A stretch of 64,000 bases of DNA from Deltaproteobacteria bacterium (GTDB lineage Bacteria > Myxococcota_A > Polyangia > Polyangiales > Ga0077539), in NCBI GenBank assembly GCA_947477565.1, contig CANJUR010000003.1, positions 124,001 through 188,000 of the forward strand. Reading direction: 5' to 3'. Every line of letters starts with the position of its first letter. Position 1 is the first letter of the stretch. A program made the translations under genes and the position numbers. Below, piece by piece: positions 7,603 to 16,922 of the stretch. The notes under the pieces were generated by a model that saw nothing but the letters and a program-made list of their open reading frames with translations, made no database searches and was not told where the DNA came from.

Positions 7603-10600
7603 ATGTTCGGTCAATATCTCCCGCAGAAGCCCCGCCGGGTGCTCATCCTCGGCTCTGGCGCCCTCAAGATCGGCGAGGCTGGCGAGTTCGACTACTCGGG
7701 CTCTCAAGCCATCAAGGCCATTCGCGAAGAGGGCATTGCGACCGTTCTGGTCAATCCCAACATCGCCACCATCCAGACCAGCGAGGACATGGCCGACAAG
7801 GTCTATCTTCTGCCGGTTGATCCGCACTTCGTCGAGCAGGTGATCATCCGCGAAGAGGTGGACGCGATCACCATCTCGTTCGGCGGGCAGACCGCGCTCA
7901 ACTGCGGCGTCGCCCTCGACGAGAGCGGCGTGCTCAAGAAGTACGGCGTTCGCGTGCTCGGAACGCCCGTGGAAACAGTGCGCGACACCGAAGACCGGCT
8001 GCGCTTCAAGCAACGGCTCGATGAGATCGGCGTGAAGACCGCCCGCTCGGCGGCCTGCAACTCCCGCGAAGAGGTGCGCGCCGCGGTGAAAATGCTGGGG
8101 CTGCCGGTGATCCTTCGCGCGGCATATTCGCTGGGCGGCAAGGGGTCGGCGATCTGCGAGACCGACGAGCAACTGGAGGCCGCGCTGTTTCGGGCCTTCG
8201 GTGGCGGCACCGCGCAAGTGCTGGTGGAGGAGTCGCTGCGCGGGTGGAAGGAGATCGAATACGAGGTCGTCCGCGACGCACGCGACAACTGCATCACCGT
8301 CTGCAACATGGAAAACCTCGACCCGCTCGGCATCCACACCGGGGAGTCGATCGTGGTGGCGCCGTCGCAGACGCTCAACGACGCGGAGTACCAGATGCTC
8401 CGGTCGATCGCGATTCGCACCATCCGGCACCTCGGCGTGGTGGGCGAGTGCAACATCCAGTACGCGCTTGATCCGAAGAGCAACGACTATCGGGTCATCG
8501 AGGTCAACGCGCGGCTGAGCCGCTCGAGCGCGCTGGCCTCCAAGGCCACGGGATACCCACTGGCGTATGTCGCCGCGAAGATCGCCCTCGGGTACACCCT
8601 GCCCGATCTCCCCAATACAATCACGCGGCGTACCAGCGCGTTTTTCGAGCCGGCGCTCGACTACATCGTCTGCAAATTCCCCCGATGGGACTTGCAGAAG
8701 TTCAGCCAGGTTGACACGCGCATCGGCAGCGAAATGAAGAGCGTCGGTGAGGTGATGGCTGTCGGCCGAACCCTCGCAGAGGTTCTCCAGAAGGCGCTGC
8801 GAATGCTCGAGATCGGCGTCGATGGGCTCGACCCGGATGCCTTCGTCGGCGACGACCTGCGGGACGAGATTCGCAACCCGTCGCCGCGGCGCATCCTCGC
8901 GGTCGCCCGTGCGCTCGAGACCGGGATGAGCGTCGCGGAGATCAACTCGCTCTCGGGCATCGACCCGTGGTTTCTGCACCAGATCGACTCCGTGGTGCGT
9001 ACTCGGCGGCAGTTGAAGGACGGCACCGGTGCGGTGGTTCCGGCGCTGCTTCGCGAGGCCAAGCAACAGGGTTTCTCGGACAAGGCCATCGCGCGCCTGC
9101 GGAAGAGCACCGAACCCGAGGTGCGCTCCGAGAGGCTCCGGCACGGCATCAAACCGCATCTCTGCCAGATCGACACGCTGGCCGCCGAGTACCCCGCGGA
9201 GACCAACTACCTCTACCTGACCTACCACGCGACCGTGGACGATGTGGCTCCGTCCTGGCGCAAGAAGGTGCTCGTACTGGGCTCCGGCGCGTACCGAATC
9301 GGATCGAGCGTGGAGTTCGACTGGTGCAGCGTAAACACCGTGCGTGCAGTGCAGGAACTCGGCTACGAGACGATCCTTCTCAACTACAACCCGGAGACGG
9401 TTTCAACCGACTACGACGTCTGCGACAAGCTGGTGTTCGACGAGATCTCGCTAGAGACGGTCCTCGATCTCTACGAGCGCGAGCAGCCCTACGGCGTGAT
9501 CGTTTCCATGGGCGGCCAGGTGTCGAACAACCTCGCGCTCAAGCTGCACAAGGCAGGCGTGCGCGTGCTCGGAACCAACCCCGAAAACGTCGATCGTGCG
9601 GAGGACCGCGAGAAGTTCGGCGACCTCCTCGATCAACTCAAGATCGACCAGCCGAACTGGGCCACCACCACGGACGTCAGCGATGAGAACCTCCGCCGGC
9701 TGACCGAGGAATTGGGCGGGTTTCCGCTGCTCGTTAGGCCCTCGTACGTGCTCTCGGGAGCGGCGATGACGGTGGCCCACGAGCAACATCACCTGCGCAA
9801 CTACCTGCATCGCGCGGCCGCCGTGTCGCCCGAACACCCGGTGGTGATCACCAAGTTCGAGACGCACGCGAAGGAGATCGAGATCGACGCCGTGGCCGAT
9901 CGCGGGGAGGTGATTCTCTCGGCGATCAGCGAGCACGTCGAGAATGCGGGCGTGCACTCGGGCGACGCGACGCTGGTGCTGCCACCGCAGAAGCTCTACG
10001 TGGAGACCATTCGGCGCATCAAGCGCATCGCGCGCGACGTGGCGAAGGCGCTGCAGATCACCGGTCCGTTCAACATGCAGTTCCTCGCGAAGGACAACGT
10101 GGTGAAGGTGATCGAGTGCAACCTTCGGGCGTCGCGCTCGTTTCCGTTTGTATCAAAAGTGACCGGGACCAACTTCATCCGGGAGGCCGCACGTCGCATG
10201 CTCGGCGTCGCGACGCCGGTCTCCGTCGAGGCCCTCGATCTGGACTATGTGGCTGTAAAAGCAGCACAATTCTCCTTCTCACGCCTCGCCGGAGCGGACC
10301 CCACGCTCGGCGTGGAGATGGCCTCGACCGGAGAGGTCGGCTGCCTCGGGGATGACCTCTCCGAAGCGCTCTTGAAGGCGCTCATCGCGACGGGCTTCAA
10401 GGTGCCGAAGCGTGGCGTGCTGCTCTCCCTCGGCCCGGTGGCGGACAAGTACCGCTTCGAGCGCGAAGCCCGCTGGCTGCTTGAGATGGGCCTCACCCTC
10501 TACGCGACCCCGGGCACCGCGGATGTGCTCAAAGAGCAGGGGATTCCGTGCGAAGTCGCTTACAAGGAGAGCAACGAGAAGGAGCCCAGCGCGGTGTCCC

Positions 10601-10833
10601 TGCTCAACAGCGGGCACATCGATCTGGTGATCAATATCCCGCGCTCGTATGACAGTCAGGGGATGCCCGACGGGTATCGCATCCGTCGTCGCGCGGTGGA
10701 CATGAACGTCTCACTGCTCACCAACCTCCAACTCGCCCGCGCGGCGGTGGAAGCGATGCATAAGTATCGCGTGGAGGACCTCAAGCCGCTCGACTGGGCA
10801 AGCTACCTCGCGCGCAACGTGAAGAAGAACTGA
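7603..10833 (+). CDS. carB: carbamoyl-phosphate synthase large subunit, eukaryote-like subtype
   Basis: The 1076-residue enzyme has the full CarB layout: two ATP-grasp halves (about 1-400 and 555-935), an oligomerisation region between them, and a C-terminal MGS-like regulatory domain (about 940-1076, with DGYRIRRRAVDMNVSLLTN). It makes carbamoyl phosphate from bicarbonate, ammonia and two ATP. Visible motifs include LGSGALKIGEAGEFDYSGSQ, GWKEIEYEVVRD and EVNARLSRSSALASKATGYP. The wording of these motifs (CNMEN, VGECNIQ, EVNARLSRS) follows the eukaryotic CAD/CPS1 branch; E. coli has EMNPRVSRS. It is co-transcribed with carA. A convergent unknown gene follows after a 155-bp GC-rich spacer that shows no clear signal. 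Confidence 0.97.
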   Translation: MFGQYLPQKPRRVLILGSGALKIGEAGEFDYSGSQAIKAIREEGIATVLVNPNIATIQTSEDMADKVYLLPVDPHFVEQVIIREEVDAITISFGGQTALNCGVALDESGVLKKYGVRVLGTPVETVRDTEDRLRFKQRLDEIGVKTARSAACNSREEVRAAVKMLGLPVILRAAYSLGGKGSAICETDEQLEAALFRAFGGGTAQVLVEESLRGWKEIEYEVVRDARDNCITVCNMENLDPLGIHTGESIVVAPSQTLNDAEYQMLRSIAIRTIRHLGVVGECNIQYALDPKSNDYRVIEVNARLSRSSALASKATGYPLAYVAAKIALGYTLPDLPNTITRRTSAFFEPALDYIVCKFPRWDLQKFSQVDTRIGSEMKSVGEVMAVGRTLAEVLQKALRMLEIGVDGLDPDAFVGDDLRDEIRNPSPRRILAVARALETGMSVAEINSLSGIDPWFLHQIDSVVRTRRQLKDGTGAVVPALLREAKQQGFSDKAIARLRKSTEPEVRSERLRHGIKPHLCQIDTLAAEYPAETNYLYLTYHATVDDVAPSWRKKVLVLGSGAYRIGSSVEFDWCSVNTVRAVQELGYETILLNYNPETVSTDYDVCDKLVFDEISLETVLDLYEREQPYGVIVSMGGQVSNNLALKLHKAGVRVLGTNPENVDRAEDREKFGDLLDQLKIDQPNWATTTDVSDENLRRLTEELGGFPLLVRPSYVLSGAAMTVAHEQHHLRNYLHRAAAVSPEHPVVITKFETHAKEIEIDAVADRGEVILSAISEHVENAGVHSGDATLVLPPQKLYVETIRRIKRIARDVAKALQITGPFNMQFLAKDNVVKVIECNLRASRSFPFVSKVTGTNFIREAARRMLGVATPVSVEALDLDYVAVKAAQFSFSRLAGADPTLGVEMASTGEVGCLGDDLSEALLKALIATGFKVPKRGVLLSLGPVADKYRFEREARWLLEMGLTLYATPGTADVLKEQGIPCEVAYKESNEKEPSAVSLLNSGHIDLVINIPRSYDSQGMPDGYRIRRRAVDMNVSLLTNLQLARAAVEAMHKYRVEDLKPLDWASYLARNVKKN

Positions 10834-10988
10834 CGTGCGCCGGGCGGTGCCGGCGGGGTTCGCGGCCATCCGCGTCTCGCCGCACGCGTTCTCGCGCGAG
10901 AGCGGCGGCTGCGGTGGTGCTTCTCGCGAGGACCGCCGAAGCTCCGCCGCGGGGCTTGAGAGCGCACTCGGAACGCCCTGTTGAGCGA

Positions 10989-11441
10989 CTACCGAAAGAC
11001 GTCGTCGTCGCCCACGGCGCGATGGGCCTTGAGGAGTAACTCCCAGGTCACCGGCCCATCGCCCAGCGCCTCGATGAACGTACGCGCCTGCTTGACGACC
11101 TCCTCCGACGCCACCTCGCTGTCGCACGCGATGGCCGCGAGCGAGATCGTGTGCGCCACGCCCGCGACCTCATCGAGCAGCCGCGCCGTGTCGGGATCGC
11201 CGTCGATATTCTTCAGGGTCATCAGCACCATCGATGCGTGCCAGAGCGCGCGACGCTTCTCCAGCCGCGTGTTCGACGCGAGTTCCACCGCGCTCATCGC
11301 TGCGCCCACCCGTAGCTTGCACTCGCTCCACTGGTAGCCCTGCTCGTCGAAGACCGAGTTGAGCACCGTCTCGAACAATCGAAGCAGGTCAGGCACACGC
11401 TCGGTCAATCGTTGCACTTCGGGTCTGGCAAGACGTTGCAT
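10989..11441 (-). CDS. hypothetical protein, all-helical
   Basis: I do not recognise this 150-residue protein. I place the start at the ATG at 11441 because GAGGAG lies 7-8 bases upstream on the coding strand. A longer open frame would run back through the divergent asparaginase gene. It is predicted helical and soluble (QRLTERVPDLLRLFETVLNS, EKRRALWHASMVLMTLKNI), with no signal peptide or membrane segment. It might be a small helical-bundle protein. It is divergent from asparaginase with about 96 bp between starts, and convergent with carB. No function is inferred. Confidence 0.65.
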   Translation of the reverse strand: MQRLARPEVQRLTERVPDLLRLFETVLNSVFDEQGYQWSECKLRVGAAMSAVELASNTRLEKRRALWHASMVLMTLKNIDGDPDTARLLDEVAGVAHTISLAAIACDSEVASEEVVKQARTFIEALGDGPVTWELLLKAHRAVGDDDVFR

Positions 11442-11537
11442 GGATGGCTCCTCAACCGACGCGTCGGTGTGCCTCATCCCTCGCGTGGGCGCCAATCCCT
11501 CGGGGACATATCCCGACCGTGGTACGGTCGTCGGGAC

Positions 11538-12551
11538 GTGCGACTCCTGATGCTTCACACCGGCGGCACCCTGATGATGCGGGGTGGTGATCCGACTCCG
11601 CTGCGCCCAGACGTGTACACCAGCGACCTTCTGGCAGAGCTTCCGGTGCTCCACCGTATCGCCGACATCGAGACGCGGATTCTCTTCAACTACGACTCGA
11701 GCGACATCCAGCCGCACCACTGGGTTGAACTCGGCGCGGCGGTGCACGGCGCCCTCGATGAGCGTCGCCCGGACGGCGAGCGCGCGTTCGATGGCGTGGT
11801 CGTCCTGCACGGTACCGACACCATGGCCTACACCGCGAGCGCGCTAGCGTTCCTGCTGCGCGGACTCGATCGGCCGGTGATCTTGACCGGGGCACAGCGG
11901 CCGCTTGCGGAGGTTCGCACGGACGCGCGCTCCAACCTGGTCGATGCCTGTCACCTCGCGACGATGGATCTCCCGGAGGTCGGCATCGGCTTCAACGCGA
12001 GGCTCTTTCGGGGTTGTCGCGCGGTGAAGATGGACGCCTGGGGGCTCGACGCTTTCGGCTCGCCGTCGTGCCCGCCGCTTGTCACGCTCGGAGTGACCGT
12101 CGAGCGCGGGTCGCACGTTCTCCCGCCACGTACACGGACCGACTTCGATGCGCGCATCGAACCTCGCGTGCTCGCGGTGCGCGTCTTCCCCGGGCTCGAT
12201 CCGAAGTTGCTGCTGGGTGCGCTGCGGGCCGGCGTGCGGGGAGTCGTCCTTGAGGGCTTCGGATCGGGCAATATCCCACGCCTCGAAAACTCGCTCGTGC
12301 CCGTGCTGTCCGACGCCGTCGCGCGGGACATCCCGGTGGTCATCGTCAGCCAGTGCGTACGCGGCGCAGTAGACCTGACCCGCTACGAGGGCGGCGCCGC
12401 AGCCCTCAGTCGCGGCGCGATCGGGGCCGGATCGATGACCGCCGAGGCGGCAGTCGCGAAGTTGATGGTGACCCTCGGGCGAGCGGGCGAGGGCGACCGC
12501 CTGGATGCGGCAAGGCGCGCGTTTGGTGAATCGTGGGCAGGCGAATTCTAA
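11538..12551 (+). CDS. ansA: type I (cytoplasmic) L-asparaginase
   Basis: From the GTG at 11538 (ATG at 11550 is the alternative) the protein has 337 residues, close to the ~338 of E. coli AnsA. It hydrolyses asparagine to aspartate and ammonia. The first active-site threonine lies in MLHTGGTL near the N-terminus. The second lies in VVLHGTDTMAYTASAL, followed by the family motif VILTGAQRPL with RTDARSNL. No signal peptide is present, so a cytoplasmic location is expected. The upstream in-frame stretch from 11412 overlaps the divergent gene and is unlikely to be translated. The next gene encodes an amino-acid transporter and may form an amino-acid scavenging unit with it. Confidence 0.93.
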   Translation: MRLLMLHTGGTLMMRGGDPTPLRPDVYTSDLLAELPVLHRIADIETRILFNYDSSDIQPHHWVELGAAVHGALDERRPDGERAFDGVVVLHGTDTMAYTASALAFLLRGLDRPVILTGAQRPLAEVRTDARSNLVDACHLATMDLPEVGIGFNARLFRGCRAVKMDAWGLDAFGSPSCPPLVTLGVTVERGSHVLPPRTRTDFDARIEPRVLAVRVFPGLDPKLLLGALRAGVRGVVLEGFGSGNIPRLENSLVPVLSDAVARDIPVVIVSQCVRGAVDLTRYEGGAAALSRGAIGAGSMTAEAAVAKLMVTLGRAGEGDRLDAARRAFGESWAGEF

Positions 12552-12592
12552 GCGCTGGCCAGTGGTGAATTCTGCGCGGTAGCGTCGCCGCC

Positions 12593-14061
12593 GTGAATCG
12601 AATCTGCTGGGTCGTCGGGTTGGCGTTGGCGGTACTTTCCTGCCACGGGCAGACTCCTACCCAGAGTGGGCTCGCGCGGGTCCGCGCCGCGGGCGTTCTG
12701 CGCTGGGGCGGCGACATCCAGGGCGGCGAGCCGTACGTCTATCAGGACAGCGAGCACGGGGGGCGACTCACCGGCTTCGAGGTCGATCTCGCCAACGCGC
12801 TCGCCCGCGAACTCGGCGTGCGTGCACAGTTCGTACAGAGCGACTGGAGCGCGCTGATACCGACCCTCGAGCGGGGCACCTTCGACATTGCGATGAACGG
12901 CGTCGAGGTCACGCCGCAGCGGGTGGGACGCGTGCGCTTCACGCGGCCGTACTACATCTTTGGCACGAGACTCATGGCCCGGAGGGATGACACCCGCATC
13001 CAGCCGACGATCACCTCGCTCCGCGGCCGCCGCGTCGGAACGCTCTCCAACAGCTTCTCTTCCGAGCTACTCCGCGGCGTCGCGGAGATCGTCCCGTACG
13101 AAGGGGTCGAGGAGCCGTACATCGACCTGGTTCAGGGTCGCACCGACGCTGTGCTGCTCGATGACATCATCGCGACCCGTTACGGCGAGCCGAAGCCTGA
13201 GTTGCGCGTGGTAGGCGACCTCGCCGACGGCTTCTATTCCATCGCAGTGCGCCCGGTCGATGGCGACCTTCAACAGGCCCTCGACCATGCCATCGAGCGC
13301 ATCTCCGCGAGCGGCGAACTCGAGCGCATCCTGCGCAGCCGAAACGTCTGGAACGACCGCCAGCGCCGCCTCCTCACCTGGACCGAAGACGACCGACGCC
13401 GGATGCTCGGTACCGCCTCCACCGGGCAGCGCTTCGGCTGGTCGCACGTCGTGCTGTTCGCAAAGGGCGCTGTGGTCACGATGCTGCTGTCGGCGCTCGC
13501 GATGGCGCTCGCGATTCCGCTGGGACTCGGGCTCGCAGTCACGCGTTTGTATGGTCCGCGCGCGCTGTCGCGGCTCGCGGGCGCGTACGTCGAACTTTAC
13601 CGGGGGACGCCGGTGTTGCTCCAACTTTACGTGCTCTATTACGGGCTCGCGCCCATCGTGAAGCTCGACGCGATTCCCGCGGCCGTACTGGGCCTCGGGA
13701 TGAACTACGCCGCCTACGAGGCAGAGGTGTATCGCGCGGGCATCCAGGCAGTGCCGCGGGGCCAGATGGAGGCCGCCCTCTCGCTTGGAATGTCGCTGCC
13801 GCTGGCGCTGCGTCGGGTGGTGCTCCCGCAGGCGTTTCGGCTCGCGATCCCGTCGGTGACCAACGACTTTATCGCCCTCTTGAAGGACAGCTCGTTGGTC
13901 TCGGTGATCACCGTCGTCGAGCTGACCAAGCAGATGACCATCACCGCCGTGGACATCCGCGGATGGGCCCTGCCCGGTGCGCTCTGCGCGCTGATGTACT
14001 TCCTGATGAGCTACCCGTTGTCGCTGTGGGCGCAACGGCTCGAAGCGAGGCTGGCGCGGTC

Positions 14062-14065
<4 letters not shown>
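12593..14065 (+). CDS. polar amino-acid ABC transporter, binding protein fused to permease
   Basis: A 490-residue fusion. Residues 1-17 are a lipoprotein-like signal (VLSC). Residues ~25-250 form a family 3 solute-binding domain (GFEVDLANALARELG, FDIAMNGVEVTPQR, RVRFTRPYYI, YIDLVQGRTDAVLLDD). Residues ~285-485 form a HisM/GlnP-type permease with about five membrane helices and the EAA-like loop (AGIQAVPRGQMEAALSLGMS). It should import glutamine or other polar amino acids with the ATPase encoded next. The binding domain would sit on the outer face of the inner membrane. The start is the GTG at 12593, 41 bp after ansA. Fusions of this type occur in GlnP-like systems. The ligand is not deducible here. 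Confidence 0.92.
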
Positions 14066-14802
<737 letters not shown>

Positions 14803-14813
14803 CGGCCACGACT

Positions 14814-15323
14814 TCAGATCATCGAGGGGCGATCGGCGATGGTGAGACCCGACTCGACCCACTCGCCATCGTGGAAAATGAAGAGCTTGTGGTCATCGAC
14901 CACGCCGCCGGCCCGCACGCTGGTGACGAGGTACACCACCGGCAGCACGGGCGTTCCGTCAGGCGCGGCGACGTCCTGGTCTTCCTGCGAGAAGTACGCA
15001 CCGCAGTCGCAGTGCGAGTGGTAGATCACCTTCACCGGAACGCCCCCCGCGTCGCCGTCGGCGAGCGCGCGCTGCATCAGCATGCCGTCGATGATGTAAG
15101 CGTTTTTCGAGGTGCGCGGATACGTCTCTGGATCGAGCGCATGGTAGCGGTCTGCAAGATTGCGGAGGCGGCGCCCGGAGGTGATCGCGCGGGGGTCGCC
15201 CTCGGGGCCTGTGAGAAGCCCGCAGGACTCGCCGGGGTATGCCTCACGGGCATGCGCATCTACGTCATCGAGAATGCCCTGCGGAACCACCAGATCGCCC
15301 AACAGCCATCGACGCGCGTGCAT
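14814..15323 (-). CDS. mec: JAMM/MPN metallopeptidase, Mec-like (CysO-cysteine peptidase)
   Basis: A 169-residue JAB/MPN-domain protein. The zinc site is intact: E32 in YPGESCGLL, H102 and H104 in YHSHCDCGAYF, and S112 and D115, giving the HxH-x7-SxxD signature. In Mycobacterium tuberculosis Mec removes the new cysteine from the C-terminus of CysO after CysM has attached it. The same partners lie directly upstream here, so that role is the best inference. The ATG at 15323 has GAGGGAG about 7 bases upstream. It is the last gene of the minus-strand cysteine operon, 14 bp after cysM. Confidence 0.88.
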   Translation of the reverse strand: MHARRWLLGDLVVPQGILDDVDAHAREAYPGESCGLLTGPEGDPRAITSGRRLRNLADRYHALDPETYPRTSKNAYIIDGMLMQRALADGDAGGVPVKVIYHSHCDCGAYFSQEDQDVAAPDGTPVLPVVYLVTSVRAGGVVDDHKLFIFHDGEWVESGLTIADRPSMI

Positions 15324-15337
15324 CACCGGACTCCCTC

Positions 15338-16276
15338 TTACCAGGCGTAGAAACGCTCCCACTTCAACGGAAGAAAGTACCGATCGCCGCGATCGCACAG
15401 GATGGTCACGACGCAGCCGGGCTCGCCGCGGGCCGAGAGTTGTCGCGCAATCGACCAGGCCGCGAACACGTTGGCCCCGGCGCTGTGCCCGACGTGGACG
15501 GCCTCGTCTTCCCAGAGACGTTCGGTCATGTCCCAGCCGTCTTCGGTGTTGATCCACATCGTCTCGTCCGGGACGGCGGGGTCGTAGATCGGCGGCACGA
15601 GCGAGCTGGGCAGGTGCTTGAGTCCCTCGAGGCCATGGAGTGCGTCCGCCGGCTGTACCGCCACGCAGCGGATCGGTCGGTGGTGCTCCTTGAGCCGACG
15701 GGTGGTGCCCATCATGGTGCCGGTGGTGCCGAGCCCGGTGACGAAGTGCGTGATGCGATCGCCCACGTCGGCGAGAATCTCGACGCCGGTAGTGAGGTAA
15801 TGCGCGCCAGGGTTGCTCGGATTGGAATACTGGTCAGGGTAATAATACTTGTCCGGATTCTCCGCGACGAGCTGGCGGGCGAGGCGAATCGCGCCGTCGC
15901 TGCCCTCCATCGGGTCGGAGTAGACGATCTGCGTGCCGAAGGCCTGGATGATGTCCTTGCGGGCCTGGGAGACGTTGGAAGGCATTACCAGCGCCACCCG
16001 ATAGCCCAGCGCTGCGCCCACCAGCGAGTACGCCACGCCCGTGTTGCCCGAAGTCGAGTCGATCAGCACTTTGTCGCGGGTGAGGTCACCGCGGCGCAGG
16101 GCGTCGGTAAAGATCTGCCGGGCCGCCCGATCCTTTACCGAACCGCCCGGATTCTGAAACTCCATCTTCGCGTAGATCTCCACGCCTGGCGTGTCGCGTT
16201 CGAGGGCGCGCAGGCGGAGCAGGGGCGTGTTGCCTACGGCATCGAGGATGGAGTCGAGTCGCAGGGGACGATGCAT
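15338..16276 (-). CDS. cysM: PLP-dependent cysteine synthase, CysM type (CysO-thiocarboxylate)
   Basis: A 312-residue fold-type II PLP enzyme. The Schiff-base lysine is K48 in NPGGSVKDR. The substrate loop is DSTSGNTG, and the phosphate-binding GLGTTGT loop follows. The segment GLKHLPSSLVPPIYDP aligns with the mycobacterial CysM region whose Arg220 binds O-phosphoserine; here a lysine occupies that place, a conservative change. This suggests O-phosphoserine (or O-acetylserine) as acceptor and a CysO thiocarboxylate as sulfur donor. The ATG at 16276 shares one base with the preceding stop (TGATG). A longer frame from 16363 overlaps that gene and is not needed. Confidence 0.88.
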   Translation of the reverse strand: MHRPLRLDSILDAVGNTPLLRLRALERDTPGVEIYAKMEFQNPGGSVKDRAARQIFTDALRRGDLTRDKVLIDSTSGNTGVAYSLVGAALGYRVALVMPSNVSQARKDIIQAFGTQIVYSDPMEGSDGAIRLARQLVAENPDKYYYPDQYSNPSNPGAHYLTTGVEILADVGDRITHFVTGLGTTGTMMGTTRRLKEHHRPIRCVAVQPADALHGLEGLKHLPSSLVPPIYDPAVPDETMWINTEDGWDMTERLWEDEAVHVGHSAGANVFAAWSIARQLSARGEPGCVVTILCDRGDRYFLPLKWERFYAW

Positions 16277-16581
16277 CAGAAGTTCAACCGTGCCCGGAGT
16301 CCTTCCGGCAGTTCCCGCGGGCTTTGTCCCAGCACGCGCCGCGCGGCCTCGATGCTCGCCCACGCAGCCACCGGCCGGCTCGACGTGTCGGGCACCGTCA
16401 CCACGATCGCGGCATCGGAGGTGACCAGGCCACCCGCGCGTCGATGGGTCTCCTCCAGCACGGCGTTGCTCGGCTCGAAACGCACCGCTGTTATCGCCAG
16501 TCGTCGCTGCCCATCGGGACCCATCTCGGGCAGCGCAATCTGACGACCAAAGCGCGCGTAATCGACCGAAACATCACTCAT
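16276..16581 (-). CDS. small protein carrying the N-terminal helix of E1-like (MoeB/ThiF) enzymes
   Basis: A 101-residue protein. Its first ~33 residues (YARFGRQIALPEMGPDGQ followed by RRL) match the RYxRQI-LPE-G-GQ-L segment that normally begins MoeB/ThiF/HesA proteins, just before the nucleotide-binding glycines. In MoeB an arginine from this segment reaches the ATP site of the partner subunit. No Rossmann fold follows here. Residues 34-101 are an unrecognised αβ stretch. The adjacent E1-like gene (16923-17582) lacks exactly this segment, so the two may assemble into one enzyme. Its ATG overlaps the CysO-like stop by four bases (ATGA) and its stop overlaps the cysM start, so all three are coupled. 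Confidence 0.8.
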   Translation of the reverse strand: MSDVSVDYARFGRQIALPEMGPDGQRRLAITAVRFEPSNAVLEETHRRAGGLVTSDAAIVVTVPDTSSRPVAAWASIEAARRVLGQSPRELPEGLRARLNF

Positions 16582-16850
16582 CCGCCGGCGATCGCCGGGA
16601 CGATGGTGAGGGTGTCCGAGTCCTTCAATCGGGTATTGAGACCGTCAAGAAAGCGGACATCATCTTCATTCAGATAGAGGTTCACGAACCGGCGGATGCC
16701 CTTGGCATCGAGCAGGCGGTCCTTGAGTCCGGGGTGTACGGACTCGAGTTGATCGATCAGCTCGCCCACCGTCGCACCCGTGCCAGTGACCTCTTCCTTG
16801 CCTTCCGTCAGGGTCCGAAGTTGCGTCGGAACCCGCACCGTGATCGCCAT
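16578..16850 (-). CDS. cysO: ubiquitin-fold sulfur carrier, CysO/MoaD family
   Basis: A 90-residue β-grasp protein ending in the diagnostic Gly-Gly (IVPAIAGG). After adenylation and sulfur transfer the terminal glycine becomes a thiocarboxylate. MoaD carries sulfur for molybdopterin, ThiS for thiamine and CysO for cysteine. With cysM and a JAMM peptidase directly downstream, CysO is the best match; family resemblance alone would also allow MoaD. The ATG has a strong Shine-Dalgarno (AAGGGAGG) 7 bases upstream. The 72-bp gap upstream of it is relatively AT-rich and could hold an internal promoter. The stop overlaps the next start by four bases. Confidence 0.9.
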   Translation of the reverse strand: MAITVRVPTQLRTLTEGKEEVTGTGATVGELIDQLESVHPGLKDRLLDAKGIRRFVNLYLNEDDVRFLDGLNTRLKDSDTLTIVPAIAGG

Positions 16851-16922
16851 CGAAGAGCCTCCCTTGGAGTGATTGCCCGTGCGTTCAATAAACTGAAACT
16901 ACTGAGTGGTCCAGTAGAACAC

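Noticed and set aside
7450-9228. 592-codon minus-strand frame across the carA end and carB
   Set aside because: carB is unmistakable on the plus strand. The antisense product has no domain and arises from high third-position GC.
10885-10945. hairpin between carB and the convergent gene (TCTCGCGCGAGA palindrome; CGGCGG with CCGCCG)
   Set aside because: Such short GC palindromes are frequent in this composition. The loop is long and no T-run follows, so I could not support a terminator.
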